From Diprion similis (Eukaryota; Arthropoda; Insecta; Hymenoptera; Diprionidae): 64,000 nucleotides of DNA. The stretch is from NCBI RefSeq assembly GCF_021155765.1, contig NC_060108.1:12497425-12561424 (forward strand), written 5' to 3'. Each line of letters opens with the position of its first letter. Within the stretch, counting starts at the first letter, position 1. Under the pieces are notes generated by a model, which was given only the letters and a program-made list of their open reading frames with translations, made no database searches and had not been told where the DNA came from. The position numbers and the translations under genes were made by a program. Below, in pieces: positions 1-10,790 of this stretch.

Positions 1-640
1 ATTTTCATGGAAGATTTCTTTTTGACTAAATCTTGGTTATTTAAACGCTTACTCGACAGTTTTTGCAATTATAATTTCACTCAACACGGATTCCACGAAT
101 ACGCGGACGAATTCATTACTATGACAGAAAGATTTTTAACACCTGTCCTCATATTCGTCACTCTACCTGTGACTAACAATAAAAATAAAACAAATCCTTT
201 GAAAAAAACGTGACTATTTTCTTACTTTTGTTCTCAGAATTTATTATTAAACGTAGACTTCTTCGTTACAGTTTTTTTTTTTTTAAGCACATTTCGGGCA
301 TGATCTAATTCTTCCAAAGTTTCTCAGATCTTACGAGATCCTCAAAATCGTGTATTTACCATAAATTACATTCAAATTTGTAGTTTACTTTGTTCTGTCA
401 TGCAATGACCTAAAGAATAAAATGGATGAGGAAAGAGCAGGATAAAAGAATGCGTAATTAAAACACAGTGCATTATGGTATGGATCTACGATCACAGATT
501 ATATATTAATTCCATTTTCTTTCAGTTCGATTATACATTGAGAGAGGAAGTGCCTATAAATTATGAACTTTGATTGTCGTCGTACTTGCTAATCAGACAG
601 CGAACGTTTGTCGTTTTTTAATCTATGCTATCATCCTGAC
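1..640. other. Intergenic, downstream of gene 1
   Basis: No gene can be supported here. It is AT-rich and contains a T run near 270. The short open frame at 7-213 has no splice or promoter context and reads like chance. The 3' untranslated region of gene 1 must lie in the right-hand part, but no AATAAA on the minus strand was found close to its stop codon. Confidence 0.5.
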
Positions 641-644
641 GATC

Positions 645-1987
645 CTAGTATACATATCCGCCATTCTGTCCACCGAGTCCTGCATACTGTCTGCTACCAA
701 GTCCTCCCTGCTGTCCGCCGAGTACTCCTAGTCCACCAAATTCCACTTCCGGTTCGCCAAGTCGGACTTGCTGGGCACCGAATCCTCCTTGTTTCCCACC
801 GAATGCTCCTTGCTGTCCGCCAAATCCTCCAAGTTGTTCACTGATTCCCGTTTGCGCTCCGCTAATTGCTCCTTGCTGCCAACGAGATTCTCCCAGTCCG
901 CCAAATCCTCGTTGCTGTCCACCGAATCCTGCCTGTTCAGCAACTCCTGCTTGAACGCCACCGATTCCTCCCTGCTGCCAACGAGATCCTGATCCTTGTC
1001 CTCCAAATCCTCTCTGCTGCCAACCACCTGATCCTGCTTGTTCACCAACTCCTGCTTGAACTCCACCGATTCCTCCCTGCTGCCAACGAGATCCTGATCC
1101 TACTCCGCCAAATCCTCTCTGCTGCCAACCACGAAATCCTCCTTGTTCACCATTTCCAGCCTGCGCTTCACCGATTCCTCCTTGCTGCCAACCAGATTCT
1201 CCTTGTCCGCCAAATCCTCTCTGCTGCCAACCACCAAATCCTCCACGCTGTCCACCGAATCCTCCTTGTTCACCAACTCCTGCCTGGACTCCAGAGATTC
1301 CTCCTTGCTGCCAACGAGATTCTCCCTGTCCTTCCAAACCCCTTCCAAATCCTCCTTGTTCACCAACTCCTGCCTGGACTCCAGAGATTCCTCCTTGCTG
1401 CCAACGGGATTCTCCCTGTCCGCCTAATCCTCTCTGCTGCCAACCACCGAATCCTTCTTGTCGTGTACCCTGGGATCCACTGCCTCTTTCTTGCCCACCG
1501 TTGGATCCTCTCTGGTCTGAATGAAGCAATATGTGAAGTAAGTCAACGAGTAATTGTTTTTAAGGGACAAACTTAGGCAATGGGTGAAAGAGATCAGAGT
1601 GTCTCTGGTTGGATGTGTTTGATATGCGGATATAACGATTTTTTTTCCAAATTAACGATGCAAGACTTTGAGAATTCAGTGTGTATATACCTTTAAACAA
1701 TTTTACTTTACTGAGAAAACGTTGGTAAAATGTTGAGTGATTTCACGATTCTGACTTGCACTTCGGAAGGAAGCAAATACTGGATTCTATTCAGAGTTTC
1801 GAGCAGCATTGTGGAACACCAAACTCAAATCTGGGTATTTTAATAATGGCCAACGTGAGAGTATGGAATGCGTTCCAGCTATGAATATTGATGCGATCGT
1901 CATGGGAATTGATAAAAATGACAAGAACTTACACGAGGCTGTGGCGCACAGCGCAAGGGCGAGTAAAATCGTCGCGGTTTTGATCAT
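645..1987 (-). CDS. Gene 1: secreted Gly/Gln-rich repeat protein
   Basis: Two exons: 1987-1933 (ATG, 18 codons plus one base) and 1516-645 (stop TAG at 645-647), giving 308 aa. The first exon encodes the signal peptide MIKTATILLALALCATAS. The donor is T|GTAAGT and the acceptor is a TTCAG after a T-rich tract; the joined codon is TAC, so the mature protein begins near YQRGSNGG. The mature part is made of 30-40 residue units built from GFGGQGESRWQQGG and AGVGEQGGFGG-like blocks, with almost no acidic or hydrophobic core sequence. The ATG was chosen because it gives a full signal peptide about 80 bp below a TATA box. Composition fits a cuticle, silk or glue protein (inference); no named family was recognised. 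It is the paralogue of gene 2 at 6490-7652. Confidence 0.85.
661..1500 (-). repeat. Internal coding repeats of gene 1
   Basis: Degenerate tandem units of about 90-120 bp (30-40 codons). For example the block reading caccaactcctgcctggact on the plus strand recurs at 1271 and 1361, with related blocks near 1043 and 1149. Units end in a WQQ motif. Several units match units in gene 2 exactly. Confidence 0.8.
1517..1932 (-). repeat. Gene 1 intron, nearly identical to gene 2 intron
   Basis: This 416-bp intron is the same length as the gene 2 intron at 7182-7597. Reading both by eye I found one difference inside the intron (position 1539 G versus 7204 T). The next difference beyond the first exon is at 2024 (G) versus 7689 (C). 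Confidence 0.85.
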
Positions 1988-2095
1988 CTTGAAAATCACG
2001 TTCAACGATGCGATTCCAAACTTGAAACTGTAACTCGATGGATGATCGTTGATGTGATGTTTCAATCTGATGATACTTTAGCGAAACATCGAAGG

Positions 2096-2134
2096 TTTTA
2101 TACTTACCGCTTTTACACCCCCCCCCCCCCCCCC
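2096..2134 (-). promoter_or_regulatory. Gene 1 TATA box and poly(C) tract
   Basis: TATAAAA on the minus strand at 2102-2096, in the context GTATAAAACC, about 109 bp above the ATG. A probable initiator ATCATCAGATT follows about 30 bp downstream. Directly upstream of the box is a 17-base C run (2118-2134 on the plus strand). Gene 2 has the same box but lacks the C run. Confidence 0.7.
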
Positions 2135-2676
2135 TCTAGCTAAAAACTGACTGCAATGTGTAACAAATTCAATTTTCGAATGTTCCAAACACCTAACAGC
2201 CCGTTTTTGATAGGATCTGAAATGACTACATCTCTTTGGTAAGCTTGACCAGATTATTCGAATATAGATTATATCGGCAGTAAAATTTTGTCGACTTTCT
2301 AACTTTCCTTCTCATTTTTATTGATCGAAGATCCCATCTAACCTTCGAAATTCGGTTACATATACTTCGGATTTCTCTGAGGAATTAAATCATGGAAAAC
2401 AGTTTTATCGGTAGTTTGATTTTCATAATCCACTATCGAAATGTCATAATATGTTATGTCTTAAACAGATTTGAATAAAAATTGACCGAAACATTTTTAA
2501 TTCAGCTGATTTTTTTTTTTTACGGGTTCTATAGTTAAAAAAAAAAGATACATATTTGAGGATTTTTTTTCACATATTTTGGAAAACAGAGGGGATCGAA
2601 AATTTGAGAATCTTGTGACTTGCGGCATAGAGTCTCATTTTTTAAAATTCATAAGTGCGGTTCTATTTGGACTAGA
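2135..2676. other. Intergenic, no gene seen
   Basis: AT-rich sequence with homopolymer T runs. Nothing coding or structured was recognised. Confidence 0.5.
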
Positions 2677-3253
2677 AAGTTCGTTTTTTCATTTTAAAGC
2701 TAAAAAAATGAATTTTAATTAAAAAAAAAAAACAGTTTCATTGAAAATCATCAACAAGTTCATATTGTTATAAACAATTAATTAATATTAATGTATTAAA
2801 AAATTAATTAAAAAATTATTTTTTATTTATTTGTTTTTTCGTTCAATTTTTTATACAGTCTTATTTGCTAATAAATAATATTATTCGATTACAGATACAT
2901 AATGATCATTTATATTAGAGAGAAAAACGAGCAAGAAATCGAGGCGTGCAATGGAATCCGGGCGCCATTGTAACGTGCCGCGCTAGATAAATTAATTTTT
3001 TTCCAATAGTAATGACAATTTCTCAATCAATTAAAAATGCCATTCTGATAGCAAATTTAACGTAGAATACGATGGTTATACTAAAAACTCGCTACGAGGT
3101 AGGGGCAATTGTTGAAAATCAATTTGAACATTTTAAGTTTTTATAACATTAATATGAATGTGTCAATAATTTTCAATGAAACTGTTTTTTTTTTTAATTA
3201 AAATTCATTTGTTTAGCTTTGCAATTAAAAAAAAAAAATAACGAAAAATGAAC
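2677..3253. mobile_element. MITE-like inverted-repeat element
   Basis: The left arm (about 2677-2776) and right arm (about 3141-3253) are inverted copies. Both contain the order AAGCTAAA, ATGAATTTTAATTAAA, an A run, CAGTTTCATTGAAAAT and TTCATAT. The centre holds a short GC-richer piece near 2940-2985. No open frame is present, so it would be non-autonomous. No target-site duplication was identified. Confidence 0.6.
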
Positions 3254-4328
3254 TTGCACACCATACGATCGATAATGATTTTCGATGCAACGTCGACACT
3301 GAACTTGTGCCACAGTGTTTCAAATGATTATGGAATGGTTCTATTCATTTGTAAAAAACCTGGAAGACTGGAAGAGCATTTCAGACAGATCATACAAACT
3401 TACGAATTGCAGTAACGATCAGTATGAAGGTGAACAAAATCATAAAACTGATGTTTAACAGTGTAAATTTTATACGATATAAGTTCGAACAGCAGTGCAG
3501 TCGATAACCTTTGACCAAGTGTTCCTAATAGATGATCCTTCCACAGCGATTCATACGGTGTTTTATACTTGTTGTAAGAACAAGATTATTTTTGTATCTT
3601 TGACTTGAAAACACTCGTCATCGACATGTTTTATTGGCACCTTTGTCGTTGACTAATTAGATCGTACAAATATACCTTTTACGCCGTCTGTATTCCAACA
3701 ACTGCCAGACTAAATTATGCGCGTCTCCAGACTATGTAAGCATTAATTGATTAACGAAAACTACGTTTTTCATGTCAACTAAGCTCAAGCATGACAAGAA
3801 TTCTTATTTTATTTCGCACGAACTCCAAGTAGAACGCAAGTGTTTTACTTTTCGGTCTGCAGTTGCTAAAATTTATCTATTACAATCAATAATTGATCAT
3901 TTGAACAATAGATATGCATAAATGATGATGTGCTTGATAATTAAGAGTATGAGGTAAGCCTTGGTTGTTTTTTGAAGGTCTTTTTTATTTTAACTACAGA
4001 TTCAAACGCGAAGCTGATTATCTAAACTCGATCTTCAACCGATTGCAGAAAGTAACGCTGGATCGATCTTTTAATTCATTTGATTATTGATCGTATAAAC
4101 ATTTTCATAATCAAAAGGAACGCAAAAAAATGTTTACACCGAAACCGCAATTTTTTCTACACGTTATTTTTCACGCGAGTTATTTTACTTTCTACGACTG
4201 TATCCGTCGTCATTCTTTGCGGCGATTGTTCAAATACTCTATTCCACTTTCTACAATTTTCACACAACTATCTACTATCCATTGTTGGAATAATTTCCGA
4301 TCTATTCTTAATATATATATATCGATAT
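3254..4328. other. Intergenic, no gene seen
   Basis: The open frames around 4080-4384 overlap on several frames in AT-rich sequence and run into the repeat that starts at 4329. They have no supporting signals. Confidence 0.5.
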
Positions 4329-4934
4329 TAGGGTGTCGCAAAAAAATCGACAATTTTTTTTTTTTTTTTCTGAGTCCCCTATGACAAAATGTGAGTTTTT
4401 GATGTTTTAAGAGCCCACTCCAAAGGGCAGCTCGAAGAAAATATTTTAAGAGGTCGCTTCACATTTTTTAAAACGTCAGAAATCGTCAAAAATCGATTTT
4501 TTTTTCTCGTTACAGTATAATTTTATAGACCAAAAAAAAAATAAGTTTCCGAAAGTTTCAGTTCAAAATTTGAATTTCGAAAGGTCGCTCATAATTTATT
4601 TTAATTTGTTGGTGCATTTCTTTAGATATTTTCGAGCAACTTTTTAATATTCATCTTAAAATTTCATAAATTCTTCTTCGTTTATTTAGTGGAAGAAAAT
4701 CGATAAAAACACACCACGACATGAATTAAAAATCAAACAAAATACTGAAAATACCATTTTTTTAATCTAATTTTTTGACGAATTTTGACATTTTAAAAAA
4801 TTTGGAGCGACCTCTTAAATTTTTTTTTTTTAGCTGTCCTTTGGAGTGGGCTGTTAAAACATCAAAAATTAACATTCTGTCACACGAGACTCAAAAAAAA
4901 AAAAAAAAATAGTCGTTTTTTTTGCGCCACCCTA
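4329..4934. mobile_element. MITE-like element, complete copy
   Basis: A foldback element of about 606 bp. It starts TAGGGTGTCGCAAAAAAATC and ends with the inverted form GCGCCACCCTA. Inverted pairs inside include GAGCCCACTCCAAAGG against CCTTTGGAGTGGGCT and AGGTCGCT against AGCGACCT. Flanking TA on both sides would fit a Tc1/mariner-type TA target duplication (inference). It has no coding capacity. A truncated relative lies at 10310-10790. Confidence 0.75.
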
Positions 4935-5093
4935 ATCGATATCCTGAATGTGGATAACCATTCGATACTTGACGTTCGCTGTTCTTTTCAACAGGGCATT
5001 TAAAAATTCGAAAAATTCGTCAAACCTGTATACATATGTATCTATATTTTCTATATTTCAGTTCATTGTTACAAGAGAAGTAAAAAATAACGA
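4935..5093. other. Short intergenic stretch
   Basis: Nothing was recognised between the foldback element and the 3' end of gene 3. Confidence 0.5.
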
Positions 5094-5099
5094 TTTATT
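5094..5099 (-). terminator. Poly(A) signal of gene 3
   Basis: AATAAA on the minus strand, about 90 nt after the gene 3 stop codon. Confidence 0.65.
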
Positions 5100-5184
5100 T
5101 TAACCATACATGCTTTCATGCAATACACTAATACACAGTGGTTTTTAATATTATGCACTTGTATCCTGCGTCTTGAACGGCGAT

Positions 5185-5577
5185 TTAACCGAAGTAACCT
5201 CCACCTTGCACTCCACCATATCCACCCCCCAAACCTCCCCCGTATGCTCCTTGCTGCCCGCTCTGCCCACCGTATCCACCACCCTGCTGTCTGCCATATC
5301 CACCGCTTTGTGGCCAGCCATAACCACTCTGACTTCCTCCAAATCCACCAACGCCTCCAAAACCGATTCCGAATTGGGCTAATTTTAAGGGATAGAAAAA
5401 GTGAGTTGACGTGTGATTTTGACTTCAATTCGAAAAATCAATTTCTGCTAACGTTTTTTAATTTATAACGTATATAATCCAAATTTATTTGGGATTTGAT
5501 AAAAATAACGAAAATTACTCACGCATCGCAGTTGAAGTCAAGACAAGAGCGAGTAAAATCGTGACGGTTTTGATCAT
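5185..5577 (-). CDS. Gene 3: short secreted Gly/Tyr-rich protein
   Basis: Two exons, 5577-5523 and 5378-5185, joined across a 144-bp intron (C|GTGAGT donor, AATTAG acceptor), give 82 aa. The first exon has the same 55-bp length and phase as genes 1 and 2 and encodes MIKTVTILLALVLTSTAM. The mature part starts QFGIGFGGVGGFGGSQSG and continues with GGYGxQ-type repeats, ending GGGYFG then TAA. It contains no Cys. It lies between genes 1 and 2 on the same strand and is clearly their paralogue in the signal exon, but its mature domain is Gly/Tyr-rich instead of the WQQ repeats. A structural matrix role is likely by composition only. Confidence 0.85.
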
Positions 5578-5683
5578 CTTGATAATTTCAATAAATTATG
5601 TGAATTTGAACTGCGCAAGACGTGATGTAATGTTTGGAGGTACGTTTAGATTTGGTACTGAATCTTTGCCAGTCCATTCGAGG

Positions 5684-5690
5684 TTTTATA
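5684..5690 (-). promoter_or_regulatory. Gene 3 TATA box
   Basis: TATAAAACCTCGA on the minus strand, the same core context as genes 1 and 2. An initiator-like ATTCAGTAC follows about 30 bp downstream. Confidence 0.7.
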
Positions 5691-6352
5691 CTTCTCGTTT
5701 TGCCCCCTTCCAGCCTGTAATGGTAATTTGCGACAATTAGACGAGCTATAACTTTTCGCGCTTAGCACAAACAGCCGTTTGTTCAGTAGCTATAACTATA
5801 CAAAAAAATCAGGAGATCGTATATACTTGCGGTTATACCAGTGAGATAATATATTCCATAGAATTTACTATATTTTTATGAAAGATAAATTTTATTATCT
5901 TATTTCTATTTAAACATCCACTTGACACTTTGGCCGATTATCAGTTATTCTTAGAAATTCATCTTAGCAAGAGATTCTTGCGGAAGAGTGACTCGTGAGT
6001 GACTGCGTGATCGCAACGATAATTTAGCAATAAAAGTAGATGAAGAATCGAAAAAGTAAATTCTTAATTCACATCAACAGAACATTTTCACAACGTGGTT
6101 ATTCGAATTAATATTTATGTGGACTTCATAGTTGTTTTTACCAAAGGTTTTTTTTCTTGTAAAACAAATTTTCAATACGGCCTGTCTACCAAAAAATTAC
6201 TGAGACTGCATGACACAGTTGATATTTCATCGAATATTTCGTAGTTGAATTCGTGCTAATGAAACGACAGAAGAGAATAATAAAAACTTTAGGTAAAGGT
6301 GAAAAAATACGTTAACGGAACACGTTGATTTGTGCCAGATCCATAATTATGT
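5691..6352. other. Intergenic, no gene seen
   Basis: Space between the gene 3 promoter and the 3' end of gene 2. No coding or structured signal was recognised. Confidence 0.5.
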
Positions 6353-6358
6353 TTTATT
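6353..6358 (-). terminator. Poly(A) signal of gene 2
   Basis: AATAAA on the minus strand, about 130 nt beyond the gene 2 stop codon. Confidence 0.6.
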
Positions 6359-6489
6359 GTAATTCCCTTTTTCGGAAAAAAGGGCGAGCAATAATGAACA
6401 GCGAAATTTGGATGTCTTAACAATAACAATGACAATAAATATCATTTCCCGTTTACTGAGCCATGTCGTCAGCCATCATCTTAACGATT

Positions 6490-7652
6490 CTAGTACAAAT
6501 ATCTGCCATGCTGTCTGCCAAATCCTCCTCGCTGTCCACCAAGTCCTTCCTGCTGCCAACCGAATCCTCCCTGCTGTCTGCCGAATGCTCCTAATCCACG
6601 GGATACCGTTTCTTGTCCACCAACTCCACCCTGCTGGACGTTGAATCCTCCTTGTTTTCCACCGAAACCTCCTTGCTGTCCACCGAATCCTCCTTGCTGT
6701 CCACCGAATCCTACTTCTTGTTCACTGGAACCCGCTTGAGCTTCATTAAGTGAGCCTTGCTGCCAACGAGATTCTCCCTGTCCTTCCAAACCCCTTCCAA
6801 ATCCTGCTTGTTCACCATTTCCAGCTTGCGCTCCACCGATTCCTCCTTGCTGCCAACCAGATTCTCCTTGTCCGCCAAATCCTCTCTGCTGCCAACCACC
6901 GAATCCTCCACGCTGTCCACCGAATCCTCCTTGTTCACCAACTCCTGCCTGGACTCCAGAGATTCCTCCTTGCTGCCAACCAGATTCTCCCTGTCCTTCC
7001 AAACCCCTTCCAAATCCTGCTTGTTCACCATTTCCAGCTTGCGCTCCACCGATTCCTCCTTGCTGCCAACCAGATTCTCCCTGTCCGCCAAATCCTCTCT
7101 GCTGCCAACCACCGAGTCCTTCTCCTCGTCCACCTTGGAACCCTCTGCCTCCTCGTTGCCAACCGTTGGATCCTCTCTGGTCTGAATGAAGCAATATGTT
7201 AAGTAAGTCAACGAGTAATTGTTTTTAAGGGACAAACTTAGGCAATGGGTGAAAGAGATCAGAGTGTCTCTGGTTGGATGTGTTTGATATGCGGATATAA
7301 CGATTTTTTTTCCAAATTAACGATGCAAGACTTTGAGAATTCAGTGTGTATATACCTTTAAACAATTTTACTTTACTGAGAAAACGTTGGTAAAATGTTG
7401 AGTGATTTCACGATTCTGACTTGCACTTCGGAAGGAAGCAAATACTGGATTCTATTCAGAGTTTCGAGCAGCATTGTGGAACACCAAACTCAAATCTGGG
7501 TATTTTAATAATGGCCAACGTGAGAGTATGGAATGCGTTCCAGCTATGAATATTGATGCGATCGTCATGGGAATTGATAAAAATGACAAGAACTTACACG
7601 AGGCTGTGGCGCACAGCGCAAGGGCGAGTAAAATCGTCGCGGTTTTGATCAT
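6490..7652 (-). CDS. Gene 2: secreted Gly/Gln-rich repeat protein
   Basis: Two exons, 7652-7598 and 7181-6490 (stop TAG), give 248 aa. The signal peptide exon is the same as in gene 1 (MIKTATILLALALCATAS). The mature protein begins YQRGSNGWQRGGRGFQGGRG, carries units of the type GFGGQGESGWQQGGIGGAQA and ends in simpler GGFGGQQ repeats and GRYLY. It is about 60 residues shorter than gene 1 because it has fewer repeat units. The intron is the same size as in gene 1 and almost identical, while the repeats and promoter have diverged. The likely role is the same extracellular structural one as gene 1 (inference). Confidence 0.85.
6500..7165 (-). repeat. Internal coding repeats of gene 2
   Basis: Units of about 90-120 bp. 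The segment around 6780-6870 recurs at about 6990-7080 almost unchanged, and both match parts of gene 1. Near the stop the units shrink to 9-24 bp GGFGGQQ-type repeats. Confidence 0.8.
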
Positions 7653-7760
7653 CTTGAAAATCACGTTCAACGATGCGATTCCAAACTTCAAACTGTAACT
7701 CGATGGATGATCGTTGACGTGATGCTTCGGTCTGATGATATTTCACCGGAGCATCGAGGG

Positions 7761-7767
7761 TTTTATA
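7761..7767 (-). promoter_or_regulatory. Gene 2 TATA box
   Basis: TATAAAACCCTCGA on the minus strand, exactly 5665 bp from the gene 1 box, the same offset as the exons. The flanks differ from gene 1 at many positions. An initiator-like ATCATCAGACC lies about 30 bp downstream. Confidence 0.7.
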
Positions 7768-10309
7768 CTCACCGTTTTACCACTTTCAGCATCAGGATCT
7801 GGCAATGATATATGCAAGACATCGAATCTTCGAATTTCTAATCGAATCGATTGCCAGACAGTTTTTGATACAATCTGAAATTACCACGCTTATTCCAATC
7901 CTTCCAAGATTTTTTCGAATCAGATTATATCAGTAATTAAATGCTGTCAACTTTTTGACATGCTGCATTTTTTTTTATCTATACTACGATCTATAAGAGA
8001 TTGTATCCAGCTTCGTTCACTCGATTACAGGCTTAAAATTTCTCCTAGCATCGAATCAGCATTGAGCCTCTGGAACGTTATGAATTTTTATGCCGTTGCA
8101 TCATTCTGTTAACTTCCAAAGAAGCGATCATGAATCGTAACTGACTTTGAGCTGTAATATAAAATGAGATGAGAAATTGACAGCAACGAAAAACGGACCA
8201 AGGACAATTCTATTTTCACGATGCATATACCTGACAAAAGCTTTACTTTAGTTACTACTGAAGGGATCAATTACACTAATGTTTGATTTCAATTAAGTGT
8301 TGAATGAACAATTTTTACTGACTATAACACAATCGCAATTCGTTTAATGACAGGTTTAAAAGTTTCGAATTGTCTGGAATTTGAAGAAGAAGAAATTGTA
8401 TGAAAATATTCAGATCGATAAAAATGATTTTCAAAGATTGAATTCAAAATTTTGTCAATTAAGTCATTTTGAAAATTTTTTAAAAATACTTTGCTGTATT
8501 CCTTGGATTTATTATCACTCAATAACGTCTTTTTCTAGATCAGGAAATTCGACTTCCATTCACGTCAAATTATATCACACTTTTTTCGCATTTTTACGCA
8601 TTACGTTATTTACAGAAGTATCAACTGTATATTCTTATTCCTATAATACATATTTTAGCGATTTCAAATATGTAATGCCGAAAGTACGTAGCATAATTAT
8701 ATAAAACGCAGAGCATTAAGTCATTTCTTAGTGAATATTTTGGAATAAAAAAAAAGAAATGGTAACTTTGAGTTCTACAAAAAAAAAAACGTGACGATCA
8801 ATGGATCTTTATTTCTAGACAACTTCAATGACGTCCTGTTGTAACGTTAATTAAGTATGAATGAAAAACAAAATCACTCTTACATTGATGAAAATCCAGA
8901 AAAAAATCAAATCAAAAAAATGTTACACTTTTCACATATTGTGTATATTGTATCGAAACGGTTCTTTTCTTGAAATTTATAAATTTGTGTTGAAATTCAT
9001 GTCGCTGACTTTGCTTGATCAAAGCTTTATTTACTTTGTGCCTCGGGAGATGAATTACAATTGGCTAGATATAATTTTTTAGTTTGACTTCATCCACTTG
9101 AATATGTTGGGTACACTGAGAACTAATTGCAACGTATCTCGCTTCATATACTTGAAATTTCGACGAAATAAAAAACTTGGCTAGCAAACTTCATACAGAA
9201 CAAGACTTGATCGTTGAAAGCTACACAATGCCGAGAGTAATTATGCGAGAATTATCTTGCATCTTGCGAACTTTTACTTCGAAGTGACCATTATCAGTAA
9301 TTCAATAATTAGTATTAATATTATTTTGCCGAAAGACTCGACCTCCAACTTCTGAATGTGTAAAAATTTCAAATCTTCCTAAAGCGATATTATATAGTAC
9401 GTTTGACGGACCATAAAGTTCGACGAAGATATCTGTCAACAAATTCGAGGATGATAGTCGAAAAGGACACTCGCTTTGAAATCATCAACGATCCACAAGT
9501 CATTTCCTGGTGATTTCCAATATTAGGAAATATGTAGTTTGAATTCCATTAATCTTCAAGTGATTCCCAAACGTTTGAAGATGTTCGGCACATTGCTTAT
9601 GTCCAAGTGATTTCCAATTTCATCAAATTCCAGTGATTTCTAGTCACTTTTAACTAATTCCTTAAGTAAATGGCCTCTCGATGTTGGTGTTTGATCCTGC
9701 ATTTCGTCGTTCATATTTGACAAACTAGTCCTCCATGTGCACGTCTCACCAATTCTGATTCAGTCGAAGCTTTTAGTGTCTAAAGTATCAAAATAATGTT
9801 TTCATGTTCAGAATGAACAGACAAATATTTTTCAATAGTACTATCATTCCATCACTTGTTGTCAAGCAAAGGAAGTTATGACTCAAAGGTTATGAAGGTT
9901 TACAGCTAATCTAATTTCTAGTGAAAATGACAGTTTTCGAATATTCGACAAAACTTGGCCTTCGTGAACTAATAATAATTCATAATTTGATACTCTCTAA
10001 TCTTACCTCTAATCATTGCCGTTGCATTGCATATTATTTCGTGACTGATGGAATGAAAATGTATTCCACTAACCGTGCTGTTCTGCGTCATACAAATTTT
10101 ATCACATCAAGCTCAAAATAATCGTCAGATTAATTGGTAGAATAATTTTTTCATTGGCATTTGTCAACCAATTTTTCAGACCTTCGTTTCAGAACACGTT
10201 CGAAGGCTTCTTCATTCATTATCCCAATCACTTTAACAACTATGCTTCTCATAAGTCCAAAAGTGAAGGCATCGTTGTTCAAGAAAGCGGAGATCGATGT
10301 TAATCATGT
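7768..10309. other. Intergenic, no gene seen
   Basis: AT-rich. Open frames near 8381-8704, 8861-9082 and 9921-10121 lack splice, signal or composition support. A cluster of GTGATTTCC-like words occurs near 9490-9640. Confidence 0.5.
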
Positions 10310-10790
10310 AAATTTTAAAAATGCCAAAAATCGTCAAAAAATTATATTAAAAAAATTATATTTTCAGTATTTTGTTTGATTTTTAATTCATGTCGTGGTG
10401 TATTGTTATTGATTCTTTCTAACTAAATTGAGAAAAAAAAATTTATGAAATTTTGATATGAATATTAAAAGGTCGCTCGAAAACATCTCAAGAAATGTAC
10501 CAAAAAATTTAAAAAAAATTATGAGCGACCTTTCAAAATTCAAATTTTGAATTGAAACTTTCGGAAACTTATTTTTTTTTTTGTCTATAAAATTATACCG
10601 TAACGAAAAAAAAAATGTTTTAAAAAACTCGATTCTTGACGATTTCTGACGTTTTAAAAAATGTGGAGCGACTTTTAAAATTTTTTTTTCTGAACTATCC
10701 TCTGGAGTGGGCTCTTAAAACATCAAAAACTAACATTTTGTCACACGAGACTCAAAAACAAAAAATGTTCGATTCTTTTGCGACACCTAA
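10310..10790. mobile_element. Truncated copy of the 4.3-kb MITE family
   Basis: Its reverse complement aligns with 4329 onward. It ends at a GCGACACCT terminus near 10790 and shares GGAGTGGGCTCTTAAAACAT, ATTTTATAGAC and TAAGTTTCCGAAAGTTTC with that copy. It stops near 10310 before the second terminal inverted repeat, so one end is missing. It is inserted in the opposite orientation. Confidence 0.7.

Noticed and set aside
866-1576. Long plus-strand frame antisense to gene 1 (also 6750-7202 and 6757-7185 over gene 2)
   Set aside because: Mirror of the sense repeats, with no signal peptide, promoter or splice sites. Explained by stop-poor repeat codons.
1809-2033. Plus-strand 74-codon frames at 1809-2033 and 7474-7698
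   Set aside because: They look conserved because they lie in the homogenised intron and signal exon of genes 1 and 2. The conservation is at DNA level.
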